Shown here: piece by piece, positions 1 to 7,634 of the stretch
How positions within the stretch are numbered: the first letter of the stretch is position 1
Layout: each line of letters begins with the position of its first letter
Virus record (IMG/VR): IMGVR_UViG_3300025769_000104
Span: 1-64,000 of that record
Direction: 5' to 3' (one strand)
From: a virus
Length of the DNA: 64,000 nucleotides
Made by a program: the position numbers and the translations under genes
Notes under the pieces: generated by a model
Databases searched by the model: none
The model's input: the letters and a program-made list of their open reading frames with translations, nothing else
Told to the model about the DNA's origin: nothing

Positions 1-140
1 TCATCAATAGAACTAGTTACATAGTTTTTAACATCATCTAAAGTAGTGTATTTAGTTACTCCACCTTGTACATCAGCAAATAATTCATCCCCTTGTAAGG
101 TAGATGAAGCTGGTAATCCTGAAATTGGTAAATTAGGCAT
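1..140 (-). CDS. Tail-fibre-like protein, N-terminal fragment cut by window edge
   Basis: An open frame starts with ATG at 138-140 and runs off the left edge, giving 46 complete codons. It begins MPNLPISGLPASSTLQGDEL and continues with a DVQGG-VTKYTTLDDVKNYV stretch. This pattern (hydrophobic ISGLPA, then a D-V-Q-G-G-x-T-x-K segment) is common at the start of phage fibre and appendage proteins. The gene immediately follows the stop codon of the neighbouring 97-residue gene, so it belongs to the same minus-strand operon. The function of the missing remainder cannot be judged. Confidence 0.6.
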   Translation of the reverse strand, partial: MPNLPISGLPASSTLQGDELFADVQGGVTKYTTLDDVKNYVTSSID

Positions 141-141
141 A

Positions 142-435
142 CTATTTTGTTAATGCTGTTATAAAAATTTTACTTCCATCCTCTTGTTCTAAATCAAATA
201 AATTTTCTTGTAAAAGAAAACCTACATTCCTAATTCTTAAAAGAGGACCTTTTTTGTGTCCTTCTAACCATTTTAAATAAACATTACGTTCATACGTAAG
301 TTCATTTATATAAAGATTATACTTTCTTACTTGTTCATTTAGAGGTAATTTTTTTACACTTGGCAATAATTTAAATTTTTGCCAAGGAATTTCATTAAAA
401 ATATCAATTTTAAATCCAAAATTTACTCCAAACAT
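142..435 (-). CDS. Hypothetical protein, 97 aa
   Basis: A complete ATG-to-TAG frame on the same strand as all neighbours, ending two bases before the next start. The protein is rich in Lys, Leu and Asn, has no signal peptide or membrane segment, and contains a mid-protein stretch (YERNVYLKWLEGHKKG) that could be helical. I do not recognise the family. Tight packing between a fibre-like gene and the basic Cys-containing gene upstream supports it being real. Confidence 0.6.
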   Translation of the reverse strand: MFGVNFGFKIDIFNEIPWQKFKLLPSVKKLPLNEQVRKYNLYINELTYERNVYLKWLEGHKKGPLLRIRNVGFLLQENLFDLEQEDGSKIFITALTK

Positions 436-437
436 TT

Positions 438-854
438 TTATTTAGTTTTACCCCAAGATTTACCCTTACCTGGATCCTTACATTTACTTGGTGTTGGTCT
501 ACATGATGGGTATTTTGCTCTTTTTTCTCCTTCTTTTCTACCACAGGCTTTATATTTCATTTTACCTGTTTTAGGATCTTTTCTACCTGTATTACAATCA
601 ACCCAACCACCTTCTTTACCTGAAGGGCCTTGTCTTTTAAACCATGTACGTAAAGATTCTTTTTCTTTTTCGTTTAAAGTTTGGACGTGTTCTTTTACTC
701 CTTTCCAAATGTCTCCTTTACGACATCTAACTACAGCCCCTGATTTGTAAGCTGATGGTTTATCAAATTTGCGGTCAGCAATACGAAGACATCTGTCTCG
801 TTTTTTCGCTTTTTCATTTAAAACGTTATGTATTGCTTCCCTAACTTTTTCCAT
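438..854 (-). CDS. Small basic Cys-containing phage protein, possible head-internal protein
   Basis: Start chosen at the ATG at 852-854, which overlaps the upstream stop as TAATG; a longer frame would need a TTG start at 860. The first 14 residues (MEKVREAIHNVLNE) form an amphipathic helix ending in Glu, like capsid-targeting peptides of T4 internal proteins. The body is strongly basic and carries KPSAYKSGAVVRCRKG, GGWVDCNTGR and YPSCRPTPSKCKDPGKG motifs with five cysteines. This set is familiar from small proteins of marine phages and some large eukaryotic viruses, of unknown function. Basic charge suggests nucleic-acid contact, which is inference. Confidence 0.65.
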   Translation of the reverse strand: MEKVREAIHNVLNEKAKKRDRCLRIADRKFDKPSAYKSGAVVRCRKGDIWKGVKEHVQTLNEKEKESLRTWFKRQGPSGKEGGWVDCNTGRKDPKTGKMKYKACGRKEGEKRAKYPSCRPTPSKCKDPGKGKSWGKTK

Positions 855-1474
855 TACCAAAATGTATTCATATTTGCACCTAAACCTAATGCACTAGCAT
901 ATCTTGGTAGTCTACAAGACCAGTAAGATGGTTTAGTTCTATCATTTTTTTCAGAACATCTATGGCGTTTAGCAAATGCATTTCTTGCTTTTTTATTTCT
1001 AATTTTAGCTCTTAATCCACCTGAACCAAATGATACTTTTTTAATTCTTTTAGTTTTAGGGTCTCTTACATAAACATAATATGCTTTAGAACCACCTCTT
1101 TTAGGTTTATTTAATGGTGGGTCTTTTTTCTTTTCGTCTAATTTTTCTTCTTCAATTTCCTCTTTATTTAACATAGGTAAATCTAATGGTACAGATTCAC
1201 CTTCATATATTCCAAATTCACCTAAATGTGTTTTGATTAATGCTTCATCTTCTTCACATAAATCAATTACATTTCTAGAATACATTTTTCTAGCTTCTTT
1301 AATTAAAGCTAAATGTTTATCTGAACCAATACGGTATACTGTTTCAAATAAAGGTATTTTTTTATCTATATGATATTGTAAACCTTCAGATAATAAAGAT
1401 TTTACTTTACCTTCAGTAAGTAAAGGGCCTCTAGTTTTTGTTTGGCATCCACCACATCCACAGTTACAGCTCAT
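854..1474 (-). CDS. Cys-rich/basic structural-type protein, 206 aa
   Basis: The N-terminus has a dense cysteine motif (CNCGCGGC at residues 3-10), possibly a metal site. A Lys/Glu-rich linker follows, then a basic C-terminal domain (about residues 125-206) with YYVYVRDPKTKRIKKVSFG, RNAFAKRHRC and YWSCRLPRYA motifs. This C-terminal module recurs in marine phage virion-associated proteins; its function is unknown. A second amphipathic segment (GKVKSLLSEGLQ) lies near residue 25. Translation is probably coupled to the downstream gene through TAATG at 852-856. Confidence 0.65.
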   Translation of the reverse strand: MSCNCGCGGCQTKTRGPLLTEGKVKSLLSEGLQYHIDKKIPLFETVYRIGSDKHLALIKEARKMYSRNVIDLCEEDEALIKTHLGEFGIYEGESVPLDLPMLNKEEIEEEKLDEKKKDPPLNKPKRGGSKAYYVYVRDPKTKRIKKVSFGSGGLRAKIRNKKARNAFAKRHRCSEKNDRTKPSYWSCRLPRYASALGLGANMNTFW

Positions 1475-1475
1475 A

Positions 1476-2705
1476 TTATAGTCTTATTCTAGGGTTAACA
1501 TTATTTAAACCGATATCTTGGAAATAAGCAGGTGAATCAAATAATTTATCTGACATTACTTCTGGTGTTCCAGATACATATACATATTCACCAGTACTTG
1601 GGCCACTACTTTGACCCATATCATGTACTAAAAAATGAGGAAATCCTTCTTCTTTAGCATAACGAATAAAGTTCATTAATCCAATATTTTTTTGAATATT
1701 ATCAGAATTTGTAAAATCTGTTTGATCTAATCTATATTTTACAGCATCAGCAGGAAGAGAAGGACCGGGTTTTGCTGTAAGTAAATTAAATACATCTTGT
1801 TTAAATTGTTTTTTATCTTCAGCTTTTTCATATAACTTTTCAAGTAAATCAGGAAATTTATTTAAGCTATATTCTCTATCCCCTAAAAACATTTGGGTAA
1901 AGTTTTTATCCCCACGTTTACCATCTACTCTTTTAATACCTAGTTTGGCAAGATCATCAGCATTAACTTTATAAGCAGATGGATCTCTCCCTAATTTTGC
2001 ATTATATCCTTTAATTTCAAATTCTTCATCGTCTAAAGTTAAATCACCTTTAGATTGAGCTGCTCCTACATTATTAAATAGCATAGCTAATGCTAATTCT
2101 CCCATACCTACTCCTAATTTTTTTTCATCTTGAGTAGTAAATCTTATTAAACTATCAAAAACAGCATCATCTTCAAAATTCATACCAGTACCTTTAATCT
2201 CGCTTTTTATGTTTCCTACTGGTTTTTTAGCAAATGCTTTTTGTTTATCTGAAGTTATATAATTAATAAATTTATCTCTATCTTTATCTGCTACTGAATT
2301 GAATACAGAAGCTAATTCTGTTGCATATCTATCTAAAATAATTTTATTATATCCTTTTTTTCTTAAAAGGTCTAATAGTTCTGGTTGTAATCTAGCATTC
2401 ATAATCCCATTAACTATTTTTTCAAACATTTCGGGATCATCTAATTTATATTTTGCTTTGACTCTACTATCAGCTTTATTTAAAATAGATCTTAATTCTT
2501 TTTCTGTATCAAAATCATCATCAGTAATTTTTAAGTCAACTTTCATTTGATCTAATACATCATCTGAAAATAAATTTAATTGTTGTTCTAAAACATGTTC
2601 AGCAATAGAAATTAAAAATTCTTTATCCTTAGGATTACTTACATCAGGGTATCCTTTTGGAAATCTCCAACTATTGTCTCTAATTATTTTTTCAAATATA
2701 TCCAT
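1476..2705 (-). CDS. PD-(D/E)XK nuclease-like protein, 409 aa
   Basis: The central region (about residues 195-235) reads GMGELALAMLF, then KGDLTLDDEEFEIKGYNAKLG. The D-x(n)-E-x-K arrangement is the signature of the PD-(D/E)XK nuclease fold, and the G-x-G-E helix before it is also seen in phage relatives. The N-terminal half is helical and charged; the C-terminal 100 residues are unassigned. The gene abuts structural-type genes on both sides and starts MDIFEKIIRDN, again resembling a head-targeting peptide, so it could be packaged. Nuclease fold is inference from the motif; substrate unknown. Confidence 0.5.
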   Translation of the reverse strand: MDIFEKIIRDNSWRFPKGYPDVSNPKDKEFLISIAEHVLEQQLNLFSDDVLDQMKVDLKITDDDFDTEKELRSILNKADSRVKAKYKLDDPEMFEKIVNGIMNARLQPELLDLLRKKGYNKIILDRYATELASVFNSVADKDRDKFINYITSDKQKAFAKKPVGNIKSEIKGTGMNFEDDAVFDSLIRFTTQDEKKLGVGMGELALAMLFNNVGAAQSKGDLTLDDEEFEIKGYNAKLGRDPSAYKVNADDLAKLGIKRVDGKRGDKNFTQMFLGDREYSLNKFPDLLEKLYEKAEDKKQFKQDVFNLLTAKPGPSLPADAVKYRLDQTDFTNSDNIQKNIGLMNFIRYAKEEGFPHFLVHDMGQSSGPSTGEYVYVSGTPEVMSDKLFDSPAYFQDIGLNNVNPRIRL

Positions 2706-3166
2706 TATGCTTCTGTATCAACATCTACGTTAACATCAACATCTTCTTCTGCCCCACCTTCATCTGCTCCTGCATCTGCATCTCCTTCTACTTCAGCTCC
2801 ACTAGAGGGACCATACTGTAAAATTCTTGCAATTGCTTGGCATGCATATTCTTCTTCGTCTAAGTTAAGTAGATAATATTTTTTACCTTCTACTGTTGCA
2901 ACCCAACTTCTAGGGCTATAAGTTAATAAGAAAGATTGACCATTCAAAAGAACGATACGGAAAGTTGTTGGCTTAGGAGCTACCCAATCGATTTTTTCTA
3001 AGAATGAATCGAATTCATGTGTTAATAAATTAACTATAATATCCTTAAGTTCAGGGAATTTTGTTAGCTCATCATAAGCAATGGCAGCATCATCTGCTTG
3101 TTTACGTTCATTATAAACTTGAAAAACAAGTGCTTTGATTTTTTCTCTTAGTTCTGCTGCTGTCAT
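2705..3166 (-). CDS. Acidic-tailed structural-type protein, 153 aa
   Basis: Starts with an amphipathic helix ([20 protein letters not shown]) and has a compact central domain with alternating hydrophobic strands. It ends in a very acidic tail with Asp-Val alternation (EEDVDVNVDVDTEA). The same kind of D-V tract is in the 214-residue protein two genes upstream. The start overlaps the upstream stop by one base. I do not recognise the family; acidic low-complexity tails occur in phage scaffold/core proteins, so a head role is possible. Confidence 0.6.
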   Translation of the reverse strand: MTAAELREKIKALVFQVYNERKQADDAAIAYDELTKFPELKDIIVNLLTHEFDSFLEKIDWVAPKPTTFRIVLLNGQSFLLTYSPRSWVATVEGKKYYLLNLDEEEYACQAIARILQYGPSSGAEVEGDADAGADEGGAEEDVDVNVDVDTEA

Positions 3167-5433
3167 TATTTTTCATTTTGTTTTGATAAATAGGCAGCTA
3201 CGGCCATTTTTCGTTTTTTATCTGCGGATTTACCTTTAAATTGTTTAGCATCTGATTTTTGAAAATCATCTATAAAATCATCTACTTTATGTTTTTTAGT
3301 AAGTTTTTCTTCTAAAGCTTTTATTTCACCACCCTTGTTATAGATGTTTGTTACTTTAGTTTTTCCTTCACCTTTATCATATGATACATTATAGGTAATA
3401 GCACCAGTCATTTCTTTGTTAACTTTAGTGATTTCACCTGGGTGTCCTAAGTATGTTACTTTATCTCCTACTTTAAATTCTTTTAAATTTTTAGATAATT
3501 TTTCTTTAACTATAGAAGCAATTTTTGCTTTTAATTCATCTATAGTACCTGATACTGGGCCTCTGTTTCTATAAAAGTCTGCTTGTGCTTTAGATTCTCT
3601 ATCTAAACCGCTCATTACATGGTCAACTATATCTTTTAAACCTTCAGCTGAAATATCTACTGGGTTATAATTTCCATCTGTCATATAAGAATCTATGCCA
3701 GCTGTTCCAGATCGACCTGCTTCTCTCATTCCTGCTTTAGTAGCTTGATCTTGATCAATTCTATAACCGCTCATTCTACTTATAGAAAATTCGTCAGTAT
3801 CTTTATTGTGTTGGAATATTACTGCTTGAGGAGATCTACTTCTACCTCTACTTACCATGTATCCTTCTACTCCTTCTTTTGCTGGATAGCCATCTGGTCT
3901 ACGTTCTGTTATATCGTACCCTTTAGACTTGAAGTAATCAAATAATTGACCACCATCCATTGCTTCGTTTAAGTAACCTAATTGTTTAGCATACTTGTAT
4001 CTTAATTTATCATCTTCATAAGGTTTATTACCAAAAGTATAATTAGGGTCTCTTCTAACTGAAATATCAATATCACTAGCAGCTTTGTCTCCAAATTTTT
4101 CTATATCGCTAAATCCTAAAGCATTTTCTTCCATGTAATCCTTTTCAGCTCTTCTTCGTTGCATGTAGTCTGTTGGTTTAGTATCATCGTCAAATTTAAG
4201 ATTAGATATAACATCAGCATAATCTACAATTTTATCACTATCAACAAATTCTACTTTCCATTCTGTTTCAGGACCATGCATATGGACTACAACTGCTCTA
4301 CCAGCATATGTTGCAGGTTTCATTTCGCTAGGATCCATTTCTTCACCTAACATAGCATCGATTTTAGCTACACTTTCTTCTCCATCTAAATAATGTTTAG
4401 CTTTAACTAACGCTTCTTTTGAGTTAATAATTTTAGCTTGCCACCATTGTGGAAAATCTACTTCACCACCTTTGTTATCATATTTGTCTACCATTTTATA
4501 TAGCTCAGCTGCATATTTAGCTATTCTATATAAGTCTTTTTTTAACATATGTGGTTCATCATCTTGGTGACCTACATCTAAATCTTCTTGCATATAATCT
4601 TCATCCTCATCTTCATCATCATAATAAGAGTAATCATCCCATTCATCTTCCTCATCTTCCATGTCTTTTACATGCTGAATATATTTGTCACCATAATTGA
4701 ATAGATCGTCTTCATTTTTAGTAAGATCATTTTCTCTTACTTTCATTTCAACGTATTGTAAAGCTATAGATGCAAGATCTTCTAATTCTTTTTTATCATA
4801 GTCCTTGCCAAAGTTATCATCTTCCCAAGCTTTAAACTTAGCTCTTATTTCTGAAGGTATACCTGAAGCATCGGTTAAAAATTCCATAGCGGGACCAGCT
4901 GTTTCAGCTCCATATCCAGACCAAAATAAATCTCCATCATTACCCCATCTGTAAATAATTCTATTTAATGCTCTAATAATTTCACCTTCTACAGTATCAG
5001 CATTACCAGAGCCGGGAACTAATTTGTCAAATAAAACAGTTATTCTTTTTTCTGTTTCACCACCAATAAATTCTTTAATAAGGTTTTCTTCTTTTAATTC
5101 TGTTTGTTCAATATTATCTTCATTACTTGTAGCAGATACTTCAGAGCCATAGTTAGCTCCACCTGAATATGATTTATTTGAATCAAAATCTAGGGCTTGT
5201 GATTTAGGGGCAGGATCGTTTACTTCTAAAGTAGTTCGAATTAATTCTTTAAGATTTTCTAAGTTCATTTTTTCAACTTTTTTCTTAGCTTGTTTAGTAG
5301 CTATACCATAAGCAACTTTTTCTGCATCTGCTCCGTACTTTTTAACTAAAGCTTGTTTGTTGTTTAACAAACCTTTTAGGGCAATTTTTCTTTGCTCTAG
5401 TTCGTTTTCCGTAAGCTTGCGTTCATTAAGCAT
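3166..5433 (-). CDS. Large acidic virion-type protein with C-terminal SH3-like segment, 755 aa
   Basis: The N-terminus is helical; around residues 55-65 there is a second targeting-like peptide ([15 protein letters not shown]). Residues about 265-295 are a nearly pure Asp/Glu/Tyr stretch. Near the C-terminus (about 650-712) is a [18 protein letters not shown] segment typical of SH3/KOW-like barrels. The last 40 residues ([17 protein letters not shown], then a basic helix) match a short tail module repeated in proteins of marine myoviruses. The modular layout resembles internal head proteins or prohead core components. No enzymatic motif was found. Confidence 0.6.
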   Translation of the reverse strand: MLNERKLTENELEQRKIALKGLLNNKQALVKKYGADAEKVAYGIATKQAKKKVEKMNLENLKELIRTTLEVNDPAPKSQALDFDSNKSYSGGANYGSEVSATSNEDNIEQTELKEENLIKEFIGGETEKRITVLFDKLVPGSGNADTVEGEIIRALNRIIYRWGNDGDLFWSGYGAETAGPAMEFLTDASGIPSEIRAKFKAWEDDNFGKDYDKKELEDLASIALQYVEMKVRENDLTKNEDDLFNYGDKYIQHVKDMEDEEDEWDDYSYYDDEDEDEDYMQEDLDVGHQDDEPHMLKKDLYRIAKYAAELYKMVDKYDNKGGEVDFPQWWQAKIINSKEALVKAKHYLDGEESVAKIDAMLGEEMDPSEMKPATYAGRAVVVHMHGPETEWKVEFVDSDKIVDYADVISNLKFDDDTKPTDYMQRRRAEKDYMEENALGFSDIEKFGDKAASDIDISVRRDPNYTFGNKPYEDDKLRYKYAKQLGYLNEAMDGGQLFDYFKSKGYDITERRPDGYPAKEGVEGYMVSRGRSRSPQAVIFQHNKDTDEFSISRMSGYRIDQDQATKAGMREAGRSGTAGIDSYMTDGNYNPVDISAEGLKDIVDHVMSGLDRESKAQADFYRNRGPVSGTIDELKAKIASIVKEKLSKNLKEFKVGDKVTYLGHPGEITKVNKEMTGAITYNVSYDKGEGKTKVTNIYNKGGEIKALEEKLTKKHKVDDFIDDFQKSDAKQFKGKSADKKRKMAVAAYLSKQNEK

Positions 5434-5435
5434 GA

Positions 5436-6080
5436 TTAATCAGTTCTATCACCAACTACTACTTTTCTTGTAAAGTAAGTAATTGTATTACCAATTTGAT
5501 CAGCTAAAATTTCATTACCTAAAGATACAGCAGCATCCATAGCAGCCTTTAATGAATCTTGGACAATTTCTTCTTCTGGAGATAATCCTACGTCTACTTT
5601 AGCTTTAACTGCTTTCTTTTCGATTTCAATGTCATCACCTTCAGCATCAACGTTTACTTTATCTTTTACATCTACATCAACGTCAGCTTCAACATCATCC
5701 TCAACATCAACATCTACATCTTCTTCAGCTTCTTGGAGTAAAGAGATAATATCTTCTTTAATTTTAGCTTTAAGTTCAGATACTTTCATTTTAGATGAAG
5801 AAATTTCTTCAGTAACTTCTAATTCTTCACTAGCCATAGCTTTTTGCATAGATCCTACTTCAATACTGTCTAGAAAATTTTTAAATGCAGCTTTAGCTTT
5901 ACTTCCGCTTTTATCAACAAAAGCTTTTAGCTTTTTAAGATCATCACCTACAGGGTCTCCAGATGTTTCAACATATTCTTGAACTTCTTTTTGAGATTCA
6001 GTGATTAATTTTTCTTCTTTAACTTCTTCTCGAAGTAAAGGGTTGTTTTTTAGATACTCTTTGTAGTTAAAATCGCCCAT
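5436..6080 (-). CDS. Acidic D-V repeat protein, possible scaffold/core component, 214 aa
   Basis: Starts [19 protein letters not shown], an N-terminal peptide resembling T4 capsid-targeting sequences. A helical middle contains a second such peptide ([20 protein letters not shown]). Residues about 118-150 are an Asp-Val alternating tract. The C-terminal 60 residues look like a small folded domain. An ATATTTATAA element lies 17 bases upstream of the ATG, so this may be the first gene of a late transcript running leftward. Function not recognised. Confidence 0.6.
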   Translation of the reverse strand: MGDFNYKEYLKNNPLLREEVKEEKLITESQKEVQEYVETSGDPVGDDLKKLKAFVDKSGSKAKAAFKNFLDSIEVGSMQKAMASEELEVTEEISSSKMKVSELKAKIKEDIISLLQEAEEDVDVDVEDDVEADVDVDVKDKVNVDAEGDDIEIEKKAVKAKVDVGLSPEEEIVQDSLKAAMDAAVSLGNEILADQIGNTITYFTRKVVVGDRTD

Positions 6081-6096
6081 TATAGTATATTTTTAT

Positions 6097-6106
6097 TTAT
6101 AAATAT
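6097..6106 (-). promoter_or_regulatory. ATATTTATAA element upstream of the 214-aa gene
   Basis: Reads ATATTTATAA on the minus strand, 17 bases before the ATG at 6080. It is one copy of a motif found upstream of many late genes here; promoter function is inferred from repetition and position. Confidence 0.5.
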
Positions 6107-6699
6107 TAGTTTCTTTTGTTACTGTTACCTCTTTTTGAACGAGTGTTATTAGTAGGTACTCTTGGTTTAGTTTCGGGTCTTGTAGTATTAGACCTTGATC
6201 GGTTGTTTATATTAGGAGGAGTGTAATATTGTCTATCTTGGTTACTACTACCTCTTCTCCCATTTATCTGTACTCGAGGTCTTTGAGGAGGAGTGGGGGT
6301 ATAAACTTTAGGTCTATTGTAGTAGTTTCTATATATTCTCCATCTCCAATAAGGATCATTTAAACCATAAAACCAATTATTTCCCCAATACCATTGACTA
6401 TTATAATAAAATCTCCAATCATTATAATAATTAGGTTCTACTTTTCTTCTAAATTCTTCAATAGGCATATTAATAGTATCACCTTCAGATGTTACTGCTA
6501 ATACATGACTAATTTGTGGTCTTTTAGTTTGAACATAATAAGTACCACAGGAAGTAAAAGATACTAAAATTAATAATAGAATAAAATTTTTCATATCTAT
6601 TAAACTAAAAAAAGCAACTTTAATCCTTACCCAGAGTCTTTGACCCCAAGATAAAGATTTAAATTCCTTAGTATTAAATATGTCTTCTAATTGTTTCAT
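6106..6699 (-). CDS. Putative lipoprotein rich in Tyr/Trp/Arg
   Basis: The frame is open back to an ATG at 6720, but that start would lie inside the upstream gene. The ATG at 6699, just after the upstream TAA, fits the operon better. A third ATG at 6594 would begin MKNFILLLILVSFTSCGTYY, a clear lipoprotein signal with lipobox FTSC. The body is rich in Tyr, Trp, Asn and Arg (YWRWRIYRNYYNR) and the tail is Pro/Arg/Asn-rich and probably disordered. If the 6594 start is used, the product would be a host-membrane lipoprotein such as an outer-membrane lysis protein or an exclusion factor. That role is speculative. Confidence 0.55.
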   Translation of the reverse strand: MKQLEDIFNTKEFKSLSWGQRLWVRIKVAFFSLIDMKNFILLLILVSFTSCGTYYVQTKRPQISHVLAVTSEGDTINMPIEEFRRKVEPNYYNDWRFYYNSQWYWGNNWFYGLNDPYWRWRIYRNYYNRPKVYTPTPPQRPRVQINGRRGSSNQDRQYYTPPNINNRSRSNTTRPETKPRVPTNNTRSKRGNSNKRN

Positions 6700-6700
6700 A

Positions 6701-7030
6701 TTAACTAACATCCATAGCATCGTTATAGTCAGCTACTAAACCTTTAGCTTCTAACTTAGATACAATATCTTTTAAAACTGAGGTGTCATAGGATCTAGGG
6801 ATTTCTACATCGATGCCTATGGTTTTCATCCATTCTTCAGCCTCATCTTTCCAAATTTTCTTTTTATGAGCCACATTTGCAGTGGCAGGAACATCATAAA
6901 GATAAATTCCATAAAGGCTGCCATAATCAGTATAAGTAAAATCAACACCTTTTACTTTGAAATCTATTGATTCATTAAGTCTAGATAGGTATCTTTTTTT
7001 ATTCCACTCATGTAAATCAAAAGTATCCAT
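6701..7030 (-). CDS. Hypothetical protein with head-targeting-like N-terminus, 109 aa
   Basis: Begins MDTFDLHEWNKKRYLSRLNE, closely matching the start of the P-loop kinase gene at 9721-10542 (IDTFDIHKWNYKRYLAE). Two otherwise unrelated proteins sharing such a leader suggests a sorting tag rather than a domain. The remaining 90 residues form a small alpha/beta domain I do not recognise. An ATATTTATAA element lies 13 bases upstream. Confidence 0.6.
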   Translation of the reverse strand: MDTFDLHEWNKKRYLSRLNESIDFKVKGVDFTYTDYGSLYGIYLYDVPATANVAHKKKIWKDEAEEWMKTIGIDVEIPRSYDTSVLKDIVSKLEAKGLVADYNDAMDVS

Positions 7031-7042
7031 ATTATTATTTTA

Positions 7043-7052
7043 TTATAAATAT
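7043..7052 (-). promoter_or_regulatory. ATATTTATAA element upstream of the 109-aa gene
   Basis: Minus-strand ATATTTATAA 13 bases before the ATG at 7030. It sits in the 28-base gap between genes, the only non-coding space nearby, which supports a regulatory role. Confidence 0.5.
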
Positions 7053-7058
7053 ATAAAA

Positions 7059-7634
7059 TTATTTTTTAAGACCATTTAAATATTCAATAACGTTTTCGAT
7101 ATTTTCATCTACACGTTTTTTGTTAATTTTGCCTCTCCATGTTTCTACATCCCCTGCTTCTGAAACATGCTGGTAATTGGTTTCGGATAGTTTATCTTCT
7201 ACCCAGTTTTTAAAATCTTTAATTTTATTATCTATTTCAGAATTGATAATATTTTTTTGATATTCTTCCCATTTACCCTCTCGTTTAAGTTTGTCTTCTT
7301 TTTTTATAACACAAGTAAAACAGGTTTTATGTATAGGATAAAACTTTTTATCATTTTTATTTTTCATTACTTTTTTACATTCAGGACAAAATAAAGGCAT
7401 GTTATGTGCCTTTTTAGCTTTATCTAATTTAGTAATGTTTTGTTTAATACCCTCTTTAATAGTCCAAGTACGACCATCACTTTCCCAAACATCACCTTCT
7501 TCATAATGTTTTTCAGATTTTGAAAACCCAACACTAGTTTGGGTTTTTTCTCCATATTTACCTTGAATAAGGTTTCTCATTCGCTCTACATCCTTTTTAG
7601 CGAACTCTCTATTTAAACCCTGTACTTTACTCAT
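7059..7634 (-). CDS. Zinc-ribbon-like protein, 191 aa
   Basis: Cys83-x2-Cys86 and Cys105-x2-Cys108 (FCPEC and KTCFTC) form a four-cysteine zinc-ribbon pattern. It is flanked by a WESDGRTWTIKEGIKQNITK segment seen upstream of similar ribbons in phage proteins. The C-terminal half is a charged helical region. The gene overlaps the stop of the upstream multi-domain gene by four bases, so the two are probably translationally coupled. Function unknown; a virion or DNA-metabolism accessory role are both possible. Confidence 0.6.
   Translation of the reverse strand: MSKVQGLNREFAKKDVERMRNLIQGKYGEKTQTSVGFSKSEKHYEEGDVWESDGRTWTIKEGIKQNITKLDKAKKAHNMPLFCPECKKVMKNKNDKKFYPIHKTCFTCVIKKEDKLKREGKWEEYQKNIINSEIDNKIKDFKNWVEDKLSETNYQHVSEAGDVETWRGKINKKRVDENIENVIEYLNGLKK

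Noticed and set aside
854-1474. Basic C-terminal domain as a histone-like or ribosomal protein
   Set aside because: Basic composition only; the cysteine/tryptophan motifs (RHRC, YWSCRLPRY) do not match histone-like HU or ribosomal families.
5629-5982. Plus-strand frame of Ser/Thr-rich sequence in the acidic gene
   Set aside because: Antisense of the Asp-Val tract (GAT/GTT codons read backwards); the minus-strand gene has a proper start, an upstream element and operon spacing.
6097-6106. Classical T4 late promoters TATAAATA
   Set aside because: TATAAAT-like sequence is visible on the plus strand, but the downstream genes are on the minus strand, where it reads ATATTTATAA. I therefore did not call these canonical T4 late boxes.
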